Made by a program: the position numbers and the translations under genes
DNA from: Blautia sp.
Lineage (GTDB): Bacteria > Bacillota > Clostridia > Lachnospirales > Lachnospiraceae
Length of the DNA: 45,896 nucleotides
NCBI GenBank assembly: GCA_021772055.1
Contig: JAETNR010000039.1
Span: forward strand, 1 to 45,896
Reading direction: 5' to 3'
The notes under the pieces: model-generated
The model's database searches: none
What the model was told of the DNA's origin: nothing
The model's input: only the letters and a program-made list of their open reading frames with translations
Shown here: in pieces, positions 1-8,104 of the stretch
Numbering within the stretch: the first letter of the stretch is position 1
Layout: each line of letters starts with the position of its first letter

Positions 1-114
1 GATATCCCATTCGAAAGAAGTAAGACCCCTTGAAGACGACGAGGTAGATAGGGCAGGGGTGGAAGTACAGTAATGTATGGAGCTGACTGCTACTAATCGG
101 TCGAGGGCTTGACC
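1..114 (+). rRNA. 23S ribosomal RNA, 3' end only
   Basis: The first ~114 bases match the conserved 3' end of bacterial 23S rRNA, including the terminal segment CTACTAATCGGTCGAGGGC followed by TTGACC. The 5' part lies outside the window. The exact end is estimated from the usual 23S terminus. No 5S rRNA follows; tRNA-Asp begins about 73 bases downstream. Confidence 0.93.
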
Positions 115-187
115 AAGAAATGCAAGGTTTCAAGATTTGAGAATGTCAACATGTATGTAGTTTTGAAGGTGCAAAACACTTTCAGAT

Positions 188-261
188 GGCCCAGTGGCTC
201 AGTTGGTTAGAGCGCCGCCCTGTCACGGCGGAGGTCGTGAGTTCGAGTCTCATCTGGGTCG
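188..261 (+). tRNA. tRNA-Asp (GTC)
   Basis: A complete cloverleaf is visible. The acceptor stem GGCCCAG pairs with CTGGGTC (one G-U), the anticodon GTC is at 222-224 in a CGCCG/CGGCG-flanked loop, and the T arm carries GTTCGAGTC. The discriminator is G261 and CCA is not encoded. It is the first of seven tRNAs behind the 23S rRNA. Confidence 0.97.
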
Positions 262-300
262 TTAGCAAGAAGCTAACGAAGTTAGTCAATTGCATATCGT

Positions 301-373
301 GGGGTCTTAGCTCAGCTGGGAGAGCATCTGCCTTACAAGCAGAGGGTCATAGGTTCGAGCCCTATAGGCCCCA
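301..373 (+). tRNA. tRNA-Val (TAC)
   Basis: The acceptor GGGGTCT (301-307) pairs with AGGCCCC (366-372), with one U-G pair. The anticodon TAC is at 334-336 between CTGC and GCAG arms, and the T loop GTTCGAG is present. Discriminator A373; CCA is not encoded. Confidence 0.97.
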
Positions 374-387
374 TGGATAAAAAATAT

Positions 388-469
388 GGATGGATTCCCG
401 AGTGGCCAAAGGGGGCAGACTGTAAATCTGTTGGCAACGCCTTCGAAGGTTCGAATCCTTCTCCATCCA
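388..469 (+). tRNA. tRNA-Tyr (GTA)
   Basis: This is a class II tRNA of 82 nt with a long variable arm. The acceptor GGATGGA (388-394) pairs perfectly with TCCATCC (462-468). The anticodon GTA is at 422-424 and the T arm is GGTTCGAATCC. Discriminator A469. Confidence 0.96.
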
Positions 470-506
470 CTTCAATAAGGAAACTTATTGATTTGCCGTA
501 GGGCAT

Positions 507-579
507 GCCGATGTGGCTCAATTGGCAGAGCAGCTGATTTGTAATCAGCAGGTTATCGGTTCGAGTCCGATCATCGGCT
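507..579 (+). tRNA. tRNA-Thr (TGT)
   Basis: The acceptor GCCGATG (507-513) pairs with CATCGGC (572-578). The anticodon stem GCTGA/TCAGC encloses a seven-base loop with anticodon TGT at 540-542. Discriminator T579. Confidence 0.96.
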
Positions 580-597
580 TTGGAAATTTTATATTGC

Positions 598-671
598 CGC
601 GGGGTGGAGCAGTCTGGAAGCTCGTCGGGCTCATAACCCGAAGGTCATAGGTTCAAATCCTATTCCCGCTA
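598..671 (+). tRNA. initiator tRNA-fMet (CAT)
   Basis: The anticodon CAT is at 632-634. Two initiator hallmarks are visible: three consecutive G-C pairs closing the anticodon stem (GGG/CCC) and an unpaired first acceptor position (C598 opposite T670). The remainder of the acceptor is GCGGGG with TCCCGC. The 1-72 mismatch is C x U rather than the C x A best known from E. coli. Discriminator A671. Confidence 0.95.
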
Positions 672-676
672 CTTAT

Positions 677-749
<73 letters not shown>

Positions 750-785
750 TTTACAATGTAAATTAAAAAACATTGCATAAAATAT

Positions 786-858
786 GGGATATTAGCTCAG
801 TTGGTAGAGCACTTGACTTTTAATCAAGTTGTCCGGGGTTCGAATCCCCGATGTCTCA
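786..858 (+). tRNA. tRNA-Lys (TTT)
   Basis: The acceptor GGGATAT (786-792) pairs with ATGTCTC (851-857), with two G-U pairs. The anticodon TTT is at 819-821 in a CTTGA/TCAAG stem. Discriminator A858. It is the last tRNA of the array and is followed at once by a terminator. Confidence 0.97.
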
Positions 859-863
859 TTACA

Positions 864-903
864 AAAACCGCAAATCCGGTAGATAAGGATTTGCGGTTTT
901 TTG
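864..903 (+). terminator. intrinsic terminator of the rrn-tRNA transcript
   Basis: The inverted repeat AAAACCGCAAATCC / GGATTTGCGGTTTT is followed by a T tract ending near 903. It lies six bases after tRNA-Lys and fits termination of the rRNA-tRNA unit. Confidence 0.9.
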
Positions 904-948
904 TATGGTTTTGAAGGTTTAATCAGATGAAGAGGCCCGATACTCGTT

Positions 949-1516
949 ATGATTTTTGCAGGTATTGGGAAAAAGTCGGAATTGGAAGAACGATATGCGG
1001 ATGCTATTCAGAAGAATCATCCTATGCTGCGTACGGAGATGATTCCTACAGGCTGGTGTTCCTGGTTGGTATATGGTCCGGAGGTGTCGGCTCAAAATAT
1101 CTATGATAATTTAGCGGCAATTAAAAGACAGGGATTGGAATTAAAGTATGTACAGATAGATGACGGTTATCAGCCATATATGGGTGACTGGCTTTCAGCT
1201 GCGGATTCTTTTGACAGTGGAGTAAAAAAATTGCGTCTGACTATTAAAGAGCAGGGATTTGAGCCGGCCATATGGGCAGCACTTTTTATTGCTGAAGAGA
1301 AATCATGGCAGGATACAATTAGACAAAGAACAGATTATATGTATATTTAATAGTGAGGAATATACACGCAGTTTTTCGGTTAAAGCAGAATATCCGGCAG
1401 AAGTGATTGATTTTTGGTTAGAAGAGAAACTGGGAATATGGGATTGCGGGGAACATACGATCGACTTACAGGGGCACTCGGCACGGGCTTTGAGAATGAT
1501 TCCAAAAAGATGTTAG
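949..1516 (+). pseudogene. GH36-like alpha-galactosidase remnant
   Basis: Two fragments of one glycoside hydrolase remain. The first (949-1350) carries PTGWCSWLVYGPE and YVQIDDGYQPYMGDW, typical of the catalytic barrel start in GH36/raffinose-synthase-like enzymes. The second, in the next frame up to 1516, has PAEVIDFWLEEKLG and GHSARALRMIP, typical of the C-terminal beta domain. The N-terminal beta domain and most of the barrel, including the catalytic aspartates, are missing, and the reading frame shifts near 1340. No start signal fits. It is a decayed gene with a large internal deletion and should not make an enzyme. Confidence 0.85.
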
Positions 1517-1547
1517 TTAAAGAAGATATGGTATAGATGTATATTTG

Positions 1548-1583
1548 AAAACAAGCCAGGGTATTTTTACCCTGGCTTGTTTT
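1548..1583. terminator. bidirectional terminator between pseudogene and nuclease-like gene
   Basis: A perfect 16-bp inverted repeat (AAAACAAGCCAGGGTA and its complement) surrounds a TTTT loop, with A and T tracts on the two flanks, so it can act on both strands. It sits between the plus-strand pseudogene and the stop of the minus-strand gene at 1595. Confidence 0.88.
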
Positions 1584-1594
1584 GAGTGAGCTTT

Positions 1595-2629
1595 TTATAA
1601 CATAAGTGTCTTACCCATCGCTGCGGCTATTTCTTTTAGTTTGTCAACAGCATAACCTGTGTATTTGGCAATTCTATCTACAGGTTCTTTTTCTTCAATC
1701 ATCATTTGGGCCAGGGACATCTTTTGCTTTTCTACTCCCTGTTCAATACCCTGTTCAATACCCTGCTCAATACCCTGATCTACAAGAGCTTTACTCAGAT
1801 TACACATGTCTTTCACCTCACTTTCGAATTCTTCTGTCATGGCAATATCAAAGTCTTCCTGCAATCGTTTTTTCTTTTCTTCCGGTGTAGCTGATGTGGA
1901 AAATAATACATTTAATAAATCAAGGATTTCTAATTCACTTTCCTTATCAGCATCTCCAAGATTAACGATGACTACTTCCATTAAATCATAACTTTCGGAA
2001 TTTTCATATGATTTTCCTAATATTGTTTCTTGTACTGTGTGATATTTAAAAATACCATTTCTGCGTTTTTTGGCCGGATCCGGACAGATCCAAATACTGT
2101 ATACTTTCTGTATATTTTCGTAGTGCTCCTCTGTAAATACGGTTCCGTACTGTTCGGATATCATTCTTGCACAGTAATAGAAGCCCCTGGTGACAAGCGG
2201 ATATCCAGGTGTGTCATTTAACTGGATTTCCAGATTAATAATAAGCTGCACAGGTTCTCGATTTCCAGGAAGATAAGCTTTAAACCGAATGTCATAGTAT
2301 ACAGTTTGATCCTTAATTGCATTTGCTTCGGAATTAAGACTTTCTATTCTTTCATCTCCGGTTAGTTTTTCATCTCGATTCAGCTGATCCTGATGGACTG
2401 CATGTTTAGAAATCTCTATGTCATCCTTCAGGCATTTATCACAGATAAATTTTACGCTGTATTGAGAAAATTCTTTTGTACAGGATTTTAAAATCCAGGC
2501 GATAATTGCCTTATAGGTCAATAGTTTTTTGGCACATTCATCATATCTTGCGCGGTCTGCCGCCAGATCTATTGTCTGTGCCAGATTTGTTTGACGTACT
2601 ATAATTCTCACCTCTGCGCTGTGATGCAA
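1595..2629 (-). CDS. Rpn/PD-(D/E)XK nuclease family transposase-like protein
   Basis: This 344-residue protein fits the Rpn / PD-(D/E)XK 'nuclease family transposase' group common in gut Clostridia. Recognisable parts are an N-terminal helical segment (RARYDECAKKLLTYKAIIAW), a core with YDIRFKAYLPG, LIINLEIQLND and YPLVTRGFYYCARMIS that carries the acidic nuclease-like residues, a KVYSIWICPDPA segment, and a C-terminal tail with tandem GIEQ repeats before a helical region. Related Rpn proteins are known as recombination-promoting DNases; activity here is unproven. The longest frame opens with TTG at 2629 without a good ribosome binding site, so the start is uncertain and the N-terminus may be eroded. 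It is a single gene with its own terminator. Confidence 0.8.
   Translation of the reverse strand: MHHSAEVRIIVRQTNLAQTIDLAADRARYDECAKKLLTYKAIIAWILKSCTKEFSQYSVKFICDKCLKDDIEISKHAVHQDQLNRDEKLTGDERIESLNSEANAIKDQTVYYDIRFKAYLPGNREPVQLIINLEIQLNDTPGYPLVTRGFYYCARMISEQYGTVFTEEHYENIQKVYSIWICPDPAKKRRNGIFKYHTVQETILGKSYENSESYDLMEVVIVNLGDADKESELEILDLLNVLFSTSATPEEKKKRLQEDFDIAMTEEFESEVKDMCNLSKALVDQGIEQGIEQGIEQGVEKQKMSLAQMMIEEKEPVDRIAKYTGYAVDKLKEIAAAMGKTLML
1737..1778 (-). repeat. 12-bp tandem repeat inside the nuclease-like gene
   Basis: Three near-identical 12-bp units (CCCTGTTCAATA, CCCTGTTCAATA, CCCTGCTCAATA) and a partial fourth encode the repeated GIEQ residues. The number of such units often differs between family members, consistent with slippage. 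Confidence 0.85.
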
Positions 2630-2646
2630 TGACTTTTATATGTTTT

Positions 2647-2675
2647 ATGTTATCATAAAGTAAAATTTTGTGCAA
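2647..2675 (-). promoter_or_regulatory. possible sigma-A promoter of the nuclease-like gene
   Basis: On the minus strand TTGCAC (2675-2670) and TAACAT (2652-2647) are separated by 17 bp, just upstream of the gene ending at 1595. The -10 match is only moderate. Confidence 0.4.
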
Positions 2676-2722
2676 TATACCGCAGGTATAATCAATAGAG
2701 GATGCAACGGTTCGTATTCAGC

Positions 2723-2751
2723 TTGTTTGAAAAAGAGACAAATGTTATAAT
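2723..2751 (+). promoter_or_regulatory. sigma-A promoter of cluster block A
   Basis: TTGTTT (2723-2728) and a perfect TATAAT (2746-2751) are separated by 17 bp. The expected transcription start is about 20 bases before the ATG at 2781, so the leader is very short. It probably drives the CHAT gene and the genes behind it. Confidence 0.8.
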
Positions 2752-2780
2752 GAAACTACTTGATAACCGGGAGTGTTGGA

Positions 2781-5756
2781 ATGGATCGGGAAAAAGATAA
2801 GAAGGACTTTTTTGAAGAAGCAGAACAGATTTTAGATAGAATTAAAGCCTGCTGTCTGGAAGAGGAATATGGCAGAGGGACGGTATTGTTTTGGGAAAAC
2901 CTGGGGCTTTTGCGGGAGTATGGGGGGATTGATTATGTGCTGCTGTGCAATGCAATGGCAGTTGTGCTTGAGAAGAGTGACCGGGAAGAGGCTGTTTGGT
3001 TTGGAGATGAGGCCTGGAGAGGGCTGAAGGAATTTGGTGCTTTTTTAACGCAGAAAAAGGTTTGGGAAATAAGGTACGTACATGATATCTTTCATTTTTT
3101 ATACAGGAAGGAAAGTGATTATGAAAAGGAGCTTTTAGGGCTGTATGAGGAAATAGTGAGGAATGTGGAAAACCCGGATGAAGAGATAGGGATTTTGTTG
3201 ATAAAGATTCTTTTTTATATCCTTTCTGCACATGCGGGGCAGCCTGAAATGAAACAGTATTTTGAAGAAGCACAGGAGTTTTACAGGCTTGCCGGAAGGT
3301 ATGAATATGAAAAGGATATGCAGGAGAGAAGTATATTGAACCGGCGCTCAGGGGCATATTATCTGGCTTTGGTATACCTTTCCCAGGGGAATATAATGCC
3401 TGCCGAGCAGTATTTGAAGGAGACGGTGTCTCTGTCAGAGGAGTTTCCAAATACAGTATTAGACTTTTATGGACTACAGAAGCTGGCCATGGTTTATTTT
3501 ATGCAGAATGATTTTGTGCAGGCTGCTCAGATGGCAGAGTTGATTTTGCCGCTGCTGGATGAGGAGGATTGTGTTCAGGGAATTACCCAGAGAGAATTAC
3601 AGTTAGGAACGATACTTTTAAGTAATATTTTTGCAGCAGTCGGAGAGAATGAGCTGGCGGCAGATGTGGTGCGGGAAGGTTTGGAAGAAGGAATTCTGTA
3701 CCCGGAACCGGGGGATAAATATATTACGTTTGTTTATGATGAGGCAGTATACAGGACAATTGCATATCATAATGGATTACCTGAGGAGTATGAGGAGTCT
3801 TTTGTGGGTTATATGAAGGAGATTGAGTATTCCGATGTGTTTGTGAAGCTGTCGGATATGGAGCTTGCGGAGCATTATGCGGTGAAGGCGCTTTTGTACT
3901 GGCATCTGGGTGATTGCTCTGTGCTCCATACATTGGAAAGCCGGTTTGCAGGATATACGAAACATATTTTTTTATGGGAAGAAGAAAGCTTTTATTTTCC
4001 CTGTCTGCTTATTATCGCTATGAATATGAAGATGGGAAAGACGGATACTGCGGTTTCTTTTACAAAGAGGGCTGTGAAATGGAATGAAAAAAGGCTGGCA
4101 AAGGCTTTAGTCTACCAGAATAGGAAAAGGCTTGGTAATTTTTGCATCGGAAGAAATAAAATATTTTATGCAGCCTATTCTGTATATCGAAGTGCGGGAA
4201 AAATGGGGGCCTGTCACAGCCTTTTGTTAAATTATAAGAATATGGAATCTTTGATCACTGTTTTTAGAAATCGGATTACAGACGAGCTGGATGAGATGAA
4301 GGAGCTTACGGATGAAATTAATCGTTTGCTGGATATGCAGACAATGATTCAGATGAACGAGCGTCTGGGGCAGGAGGACTTGCGTAAGGAGGAAATTACT
4401 AAGGAATTAGAAGAAAAGGAATATCTTTTTTCAAAAAAGATGTCCGGAGACTATGAATTTCAACCCTTTTGTACACAGGATGTTTTGGAAAAAATGCCGG
4501 ATGACAGTGCTTATGTAGAGTATTTGTTTTATATAAAGGATTTTTATTTGTCTATGCTGGATGCGAAATACCATGAGGAAGCGGAAACTCGGCTGGATGT
4601 ATTTTGTTTTGTAAAAAAGGGAGGAAGAGTGGAGAAAAAGTGCTTTTCCGTAACAGATTTACATGTCTTTCTGGAAGAAATGCAATATTATTTGAGAGAA
4701 ATGGAGAAAAGATATCATAAAAAGATAGAGAAATGCAGGCATACTTTATATCATTACCTCATTTCTCATATCGAAGGTGAGCTTAAGGGAATTAAGACGC
4801 TTTATATTGCTCCGGACGGTGAATTATGTAACCTTCCTTTTCATGTATTAACAGATGAGAAGGGAGTGATGCTGGGGGATAAGTGTCATGTAGTGATGAT
4901 TGATACAGGGAGAGATTTTCTTCGGAAGTCGCCGGAAAGCTTTGCATCTCATTTGATGGTGGTGGGAAATCCTGCTTATGATTATAAGAATCCGGGGAGG
5001 ATTCAGGGATATGCAGGCGGCAGGAAAAATTTTCAGGAATCGCCGATAGAGAGCCTTCCCTTCAGCGAACTGGAAGCAAAGGTGGTGGGACGTGAGCTAA
5101 AAACAAAACCGTATTTTGGCAGGGCTGCAGCCAGACAGGTGGCAGAGGCTATGCCGCTTTGCAGATGGATTCATCTGGCAACTCATGGAGTTCATGATTC
5201 AGAAGCTTTTGGGGATGGCTGGTATTCCAGCGCACTTCTTTTTGCAGGGGCAGAAAACTGGAGGAGAACGGGGATTGAGGATGAAACCTATGGAAATGGA
5301 ATCATTACGGCTGATGAAATCAGCAGAATGAAACTGGGACATACGGAGATGGTTGTTCTATCTGCTTGCTATGGAGGGCGGGTAGATTCTGATGATATGG
5401 CAGGAATCTGTCAGGGCTTTCGGGCAGCAGGAGTGAAATATATGGTGTCGGCTCTTTGGGAAGTGGATGATATTGCTGCCTTAATTTTTATGGAGGAATT
5501 TTATAAAAATCTTAGAGTGCAGAATATTCTGGAGGCTATGGAAACAGCCAGGAGACGGCTTTGTTCTATTACGCTGTCTGAGGCAGAACAGTTTTTAAAA
5601 AATTGTATGTCTGAATATTCTTTGGAAAATAGGGATGATATTGCAGAGGGGCTTAAGGTTGTTGATGAAATGAGAAAAATATATAAAGAGAATTACAGAA
5701 TTTATGCAGATCCGTATTATTGGAGCGGTTTTGTTTGTTATCAGAATACGTTTTGA
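2781..5756 (+). CDS. TPR-CHAT cysteine protease
   Basis: This protein (991 residues) has a helical N-terminal two-thirds with TPR-like units (for example YYLALVYLSQGNIMPAEQYL and LAMVYFMQNDFVQAAQMA), then a charged coiled linker, and a C-terminal CHAT domain (roughly residues 570-991). The CHAT core is clear: TLYIAPDGELCNLPFHVL, then the catalytic histidine in HLATHG (H802) and the catalytic cysteine in LSACYGG (C863), followed by QGFRAAGVKYMVSALWEVDD. CHAT proteins are caspase-clan peptidases that act in cell-death and regulated-proteolysis systems. ATG 2781 is chosen over an earlier TTG because GGGAG lies 7 bases before it. There is no signal peptide, so it is cytosolic. Its neighbours are sigma-like and anti-sigma-like genes, so the anti-sigma-like protein is a candidate substrate (inference). 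Confidence 0.9.
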   Translation: MDREKDKKDFFEEAEQILDRIKACCLEEEYGRGTVLFWENLGLLREYGGIDYVLLCNAMAVVLEKSDREEAVWFGDEAWRGLKEFGAFLTQKKVWEIRYVHDIFHFLYRKESDYEKELLGLYEEIVRNVENPDEEIGILLIKILFYILSAHAGQPEMKQYFEEAQEFYRLAGRYEYEKDMQERSILNRRSGAYYLALVYLSQGNIMPAEQYLKETVSLSEEFPNTVLDFYGLQKLAMVYFMQNDFVQAAQMAELILPLLDEEDCVQGITQRELQLGTILLSNIFAAVGENELAADVVREGLEEGILYPEPGDKYITFVYDEAVYRTIAYHNGLPEEYEESFVGYMKEIEYSDVFVKLSDMELAEHYAVKALLYWHLGDCSVLHTLESRFAGYTKHIFLWEEESFYFPCLLIIAMNMKMGKTDTAVSFTKRAVKWNEKRLAKALVYQNRKRLGNFCIGRNKIFYAAYSVYRSAGKMGACHSLLLNYKNMESLITVFRNRITDELDEMKELTDEINRLLDMQTMIQMNERLGQEDLRKEEITKELEEKEYLFSKKMSGDYEFQPFCTQDVLEKMPDDSAYVEYLFYIKDFYLSMLDAKYHEEAETRLDVFCFVKKGGRVEKKCFSVTDLHVFLEEMQYYLREMEKRYHKKIEKCRHTLYHYLISHIEGELKGIKTLYIAPDGELCNLPFHVLTDEKGVMLGDKCHVVMIDTGRDFLRKSPESFASHLMVVGNPAYDYKNPGRIQGYAGGRKNFQESPIESLPFSELEAKVVGRELKTKPYFGRAAARQVAEAMPLCRWIHLATHGVHDSEAFGDGWYSSALLFAGAENWRRTGIEDETYGNGIITADEISRMKLGHTEMVVLSACYGGRVDSDDMAGICQGFRAAGVKYMVSALWEVDDIAALIFMEEFYKNLRVQNILEAMETARRRLCSITLSEAEQFLKNCMSEYSLENRDDIAEGLKVVDEMRKIYKENYRIYADPYYWSGFVCYQNTF

Positions 5757-5769
5757 GGGGGTGAGCTGT

Positions 5770-7176
5770 GTGGAACGATCAGATACCTATTATCAGTTGG
5801 ATGCGAATATCAAAGATCCGGTAATGTATGTAAATAGCCTTTATGAAAAAGTGCTGCAAAATGATAAAGAGGCTATTAACAAGGTTGCTGAGGTGATGTT
5901 GGTTCAGGGATATAAGCATGTTTCTTATAAAATGCGTAAGTATAGTTATTTAGGTGATTGCCGGGAGCTGGTTGGAGATATTGTATCAGAAGGAATTCTG
6001 CGGATTTATGAGAAGCGTTTGCTTAATTTTGAGGGAGAAGTAAAAAGTGGAGAGTTCTTTTACGCTCATCTGATGAATTTTTTTGATAAGGTAATGCTTG
6101 AGCAGGTGAAAAAGGTCGGAAAGCTGCAGAATAAAGAACAATCTGTGCAGGAAATGGAAGAGTCTGTAAATGAGAAGGAGCATTCCATTAACGATTATAC
6201 GAGGAAGGAAATGGCAGATGAAAAAAATAATCCGGATCGTATGGCTGCTGAAATTGAGGAAAGACGTGTGCGCCAGGGGCAGGGAGAAATACTGCGGCAG
6301 ATCATTGCGAATACCAAAAGTGTTCCTCATGAAATGATTAGTTTTTGTTATTCCATGATCCTTCCTTCTATTTTGAGCAGTATCACGCTTCATAGCCCCA
6401 CTCTTAAAAAATGTGTTCAAAAGGCTGTTGCAGAGGCGTATAAGCAGGTGCAGTCTATAGAAAAAAAAGGAGAAAGGATTTCCGGGAAGGAAACAGCAGA
6501 TATTTTTTATAAAAAATACCTTCAGCAGGTGAAAAGCCTGCCCTGGGGAAGAGATTATTCTTATGAAAGGTTTACCTTGAAAAGGGTGGCAGAGCCTGAA
6601 ATAAAGTATATGCATAAGGTTATGATGGCAAAGGGAGAGGGCGCTGTAAAAAGAGAACGATTTCTTAGGAAGCTTTTGGAGGAATTTCCTGATCTGTACA
6701 GAGATGAGATCCAAATCGGAAGAGAAAGCGGACGTCTGTCGGAGGCTGCCAAGGATTTGATGGGGCAGGATACCATCGGGGAGATGTCGGATAAATTTGA
6801 AAATGTATATAATCATGAGGATGCGGATACTCAGAATAAAGGATTTGTTTGGGGAAGGACTTACCGGAAGAACTTAAAAGAAGGCTATAGGAAATATGGC
6901 CATTGTATAGAAGAGGAAGGAAGTCTTGTGTATGCAGAGTATTTTTCCCATCCTTTAGGAGGGGGCGCAGAGAAACCGGGGCATGATTATTTAGGGGAAA
7001 ATATCCGCAGATATGCAGAACGGGCACAGAAGGATATTGCAAAAGAAATGGTTGAGATTATGCGAAGGGAAAATATGCTCCTGGAGAAAAGTGTATTTAT
7101 GAAGGAATATTCGGAAAAAAGAATGAGAAAGGTTATTCAGGAGATCGGGGATAGAAATGGGGGGATGCAAATATGA
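5770..7176 (+). CDS. sigma-factor-like protein of the CHAT cluster
   Basis: This 468-residue protein starts at GTG 5770, preceded by a strong GAGGGGG box and 13 bases after the CHAT stop. Residues ~20-110 look like sigma-70 region 2: helices with YVNSLYEKVLQNDKEAINKVAE, then MRKYSYLGDCRELVGDIVSEGILRIYEKRL, and an FFYAHLMNFFDKVM stretch. The rest is helical and highly charged, much longer than an ordinary ECF sigma, and I do not recognise it; no convincing region 4 helix-turn-helix is evident. The next gene overlaps it by four bases (ATGA) and encodes a zf-HC2 protein, the usual anti-sigma partner. The sigma assignment rests on these two points and is tentative. It could instead be a helical adaptor. 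Confidence 0.55.
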   Translation: MERSDTYYQLDANIKDPVMYVNSLYEKVLQNDKEAINKVAEVMLVQGYKHVSYKMRKYSYLGDCRELVGDIVSEGILRIYEKRLLNFEGEVKSGEFFYAHLMNFFDKVMLEQVKKVGKLQNKEQSVQEMEESVNEKEHSINDYTRKEMADEKNNPDRMAAEIEERRVRQGQGEILRQIIANTKSVPHEMISFCYSMILPSILSSITLHSPTLKKCVQKAVAEAYKQVQSIEKKGERISGKETADIFYKKYLQQVKSLPWGRDYSYERFTLKRVAEPEIKYMHKVMMAKGEGAVKRERFLRKLLEEFPDLYRDEIQIGRESGRLSEAAKDLMGQDTIGEMSDKFENVYNHEDADTQNKGFVWGRTYRKNLKEGYRKYGHCIEEEGSLVYAEYFSHPLGGGAEKPGHDYLGENIRRYAERAQKDIAKEMVEIMRRENMLLEKSVFMKEYSEKRMRKVIQEIGDRNGGMQI

Positions 7177-7763
7177 TTCATCCGGAAAAAGACCAGATTT
7201 ATGAAATTGCCGGAAAAGAAGTGAATGGAGAGCTTCTCACTGCAGAGGAAGTGGAGATAAAGAATCATTTTTTAACATGTAAAGATTGCTGTGACTATTT
7301 TTTGGATAGTATGCAGGTATTGGATTTTCTTTCTGAGGAGAAATTTGCTCCTTATTTTTTGGAAGCTGTAAAACGTGCGGGAGTTAGCTATAAGCTGTTG
7401 TTTCAGATGCGGTTTTTGATGGATGGATTGGAGAATCTGCAGGTTATTTCGGAGAAAACGGATATTGCACTTCCTGTATTTACCAAGGTTCCGGCTTATG
7501 CTGCTGCAAGAGGCGGGAAGAAGGCTGTGGAGGAATTTACTGCAGGAGCTTCGATTATCCGATATGATTATGAAAAACATAGCCTGATGATTTCTCTTGA
7601 TGAGGAGTTATCAGACGGAGCAGAGCTGACGGCAGTTCTGCGGATGGAAGGAAAGGAGTTTTCCAAAAAACTGGAATCGGATAAGCATGGAATGCTGGAA
7701 GCAGAGTTCAGACTGGAAGATTACGAGAATGGTGAATTGGATTTAATTATTAAGAGCAATTAA
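7173..7763 (+). CDS. zf-HC2 anti-sigma-factor-like protein
   Basis: This 196-residue soluble protein overlaps the sigma-like gene by four bases, so the two are translationally coupled. Its N-terminus has the zf-HC2 layout: a short helix ending NGELLTAEE and then H32-x3-C36-x2-C39 (NHFLTCKDC), the zinc site of anti-sigma domains that clamp sigma region 2. Residues ~125-196 form a beta-rich tail of unknown family. No membrane segment is present, unlike many anti-sigma factors, so signal input is more likely cytosolic. Being between a CHAT protease and downstream genes with a shared promoter-like motif, it is the best candidate for a cleavable regulator. Confidence 0.65.
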   Translation: MIHPEKDQIYEIAGKEVNGELLTAEEVEIKNHFLTCKDCCDYFLDSMQVLDFLSEEKFAPYFLEAVKRAGVSYKLLFQMRFLMDGLENLQVISEKTDIALPVFTKVPAYAAARGGKKAVEEFTAGASIIRYDYEKHSLMISLDEELSDGAELTAVLRMEGKEFSKKLESDKHGMLEAEFRLEDYENGELDLIIKSN

Positions 7764-7796
7764 ATTTAAAGGAAATGAAAAGAAGGAGGATTTGAG

Positions 7797-8081
7797 ATGT
7801 CACTTTCAATTTTTGGCAAAAAGAAACAGCAGGAAGAAGAGGAAAGAAGAAAAAAAGAAGAACAGGCGCAGCAGGAGAAGGAGAAAAAGGAAAAAGAGAA
7901 TCAAAAACACTCCTGGGATTTGACGGATGAAGAAAAGGCTAAGGCGAATGACAGATCCTGGATGAAAAAAGATAATAATCCCAATCAGAAAAAGAACTCT
8001 AATAACAATGAGGATGATCAGGAAGCAGACCAGAACAGGAACAGCAGAAATAGGGAAGACGAAGAAGAGCAGGAGCTTTAA
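7797..8081 (+). CDS. small highly charged low-complexity protein
   Basis: This 94-residue protein is composed mainly of K, E, Q, N and D. Residues ~8-38 are a continuous charged helix (KKKQQEEEERRKKEEQAQQ), and the rest is asparagine- and acid-rich and probably disordered. No family is recognised. AAGGAGG precedes the ATG, and the gene sits in line with its neighbours, so it is likely translated. A linker or scaffold role with the ATPase that follows is possible, but there is no direct evidence. Confidence 0.7.
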   Translation: MSLSIFGKKKQQEEEERRKKEEQAQQEKEKKEKENQKHSWDLTDEEKAKANDRSWMKKDNNPNQKKNSNNNEDDQEADQNRNSRNREDEEEQEL

Positions 8082-8104
8082 TAAACTAAGCGAGGAAAAA
8101 GGCT

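Noticed and set aside
186..521. Open frames across the tRNA array
   Set aside because: They are read through tRNA genes (sequences like WLSWLERRPVTAEVVSSSLIW) and are well-known false calls.
1737..1778. Tandem repeat that could suggest a small CRISPR array
   Set aside because: The 12-bp units have no spacers and simply encode GIEQ repeats in the nuclease-like gene.
2842..3450. A 202-codon minus-strand frame inside the CHAT gene
   Set aside because: Proline/histidine/serine-rich composition typical of the antisense of an E/K-rich gene; no start signal.
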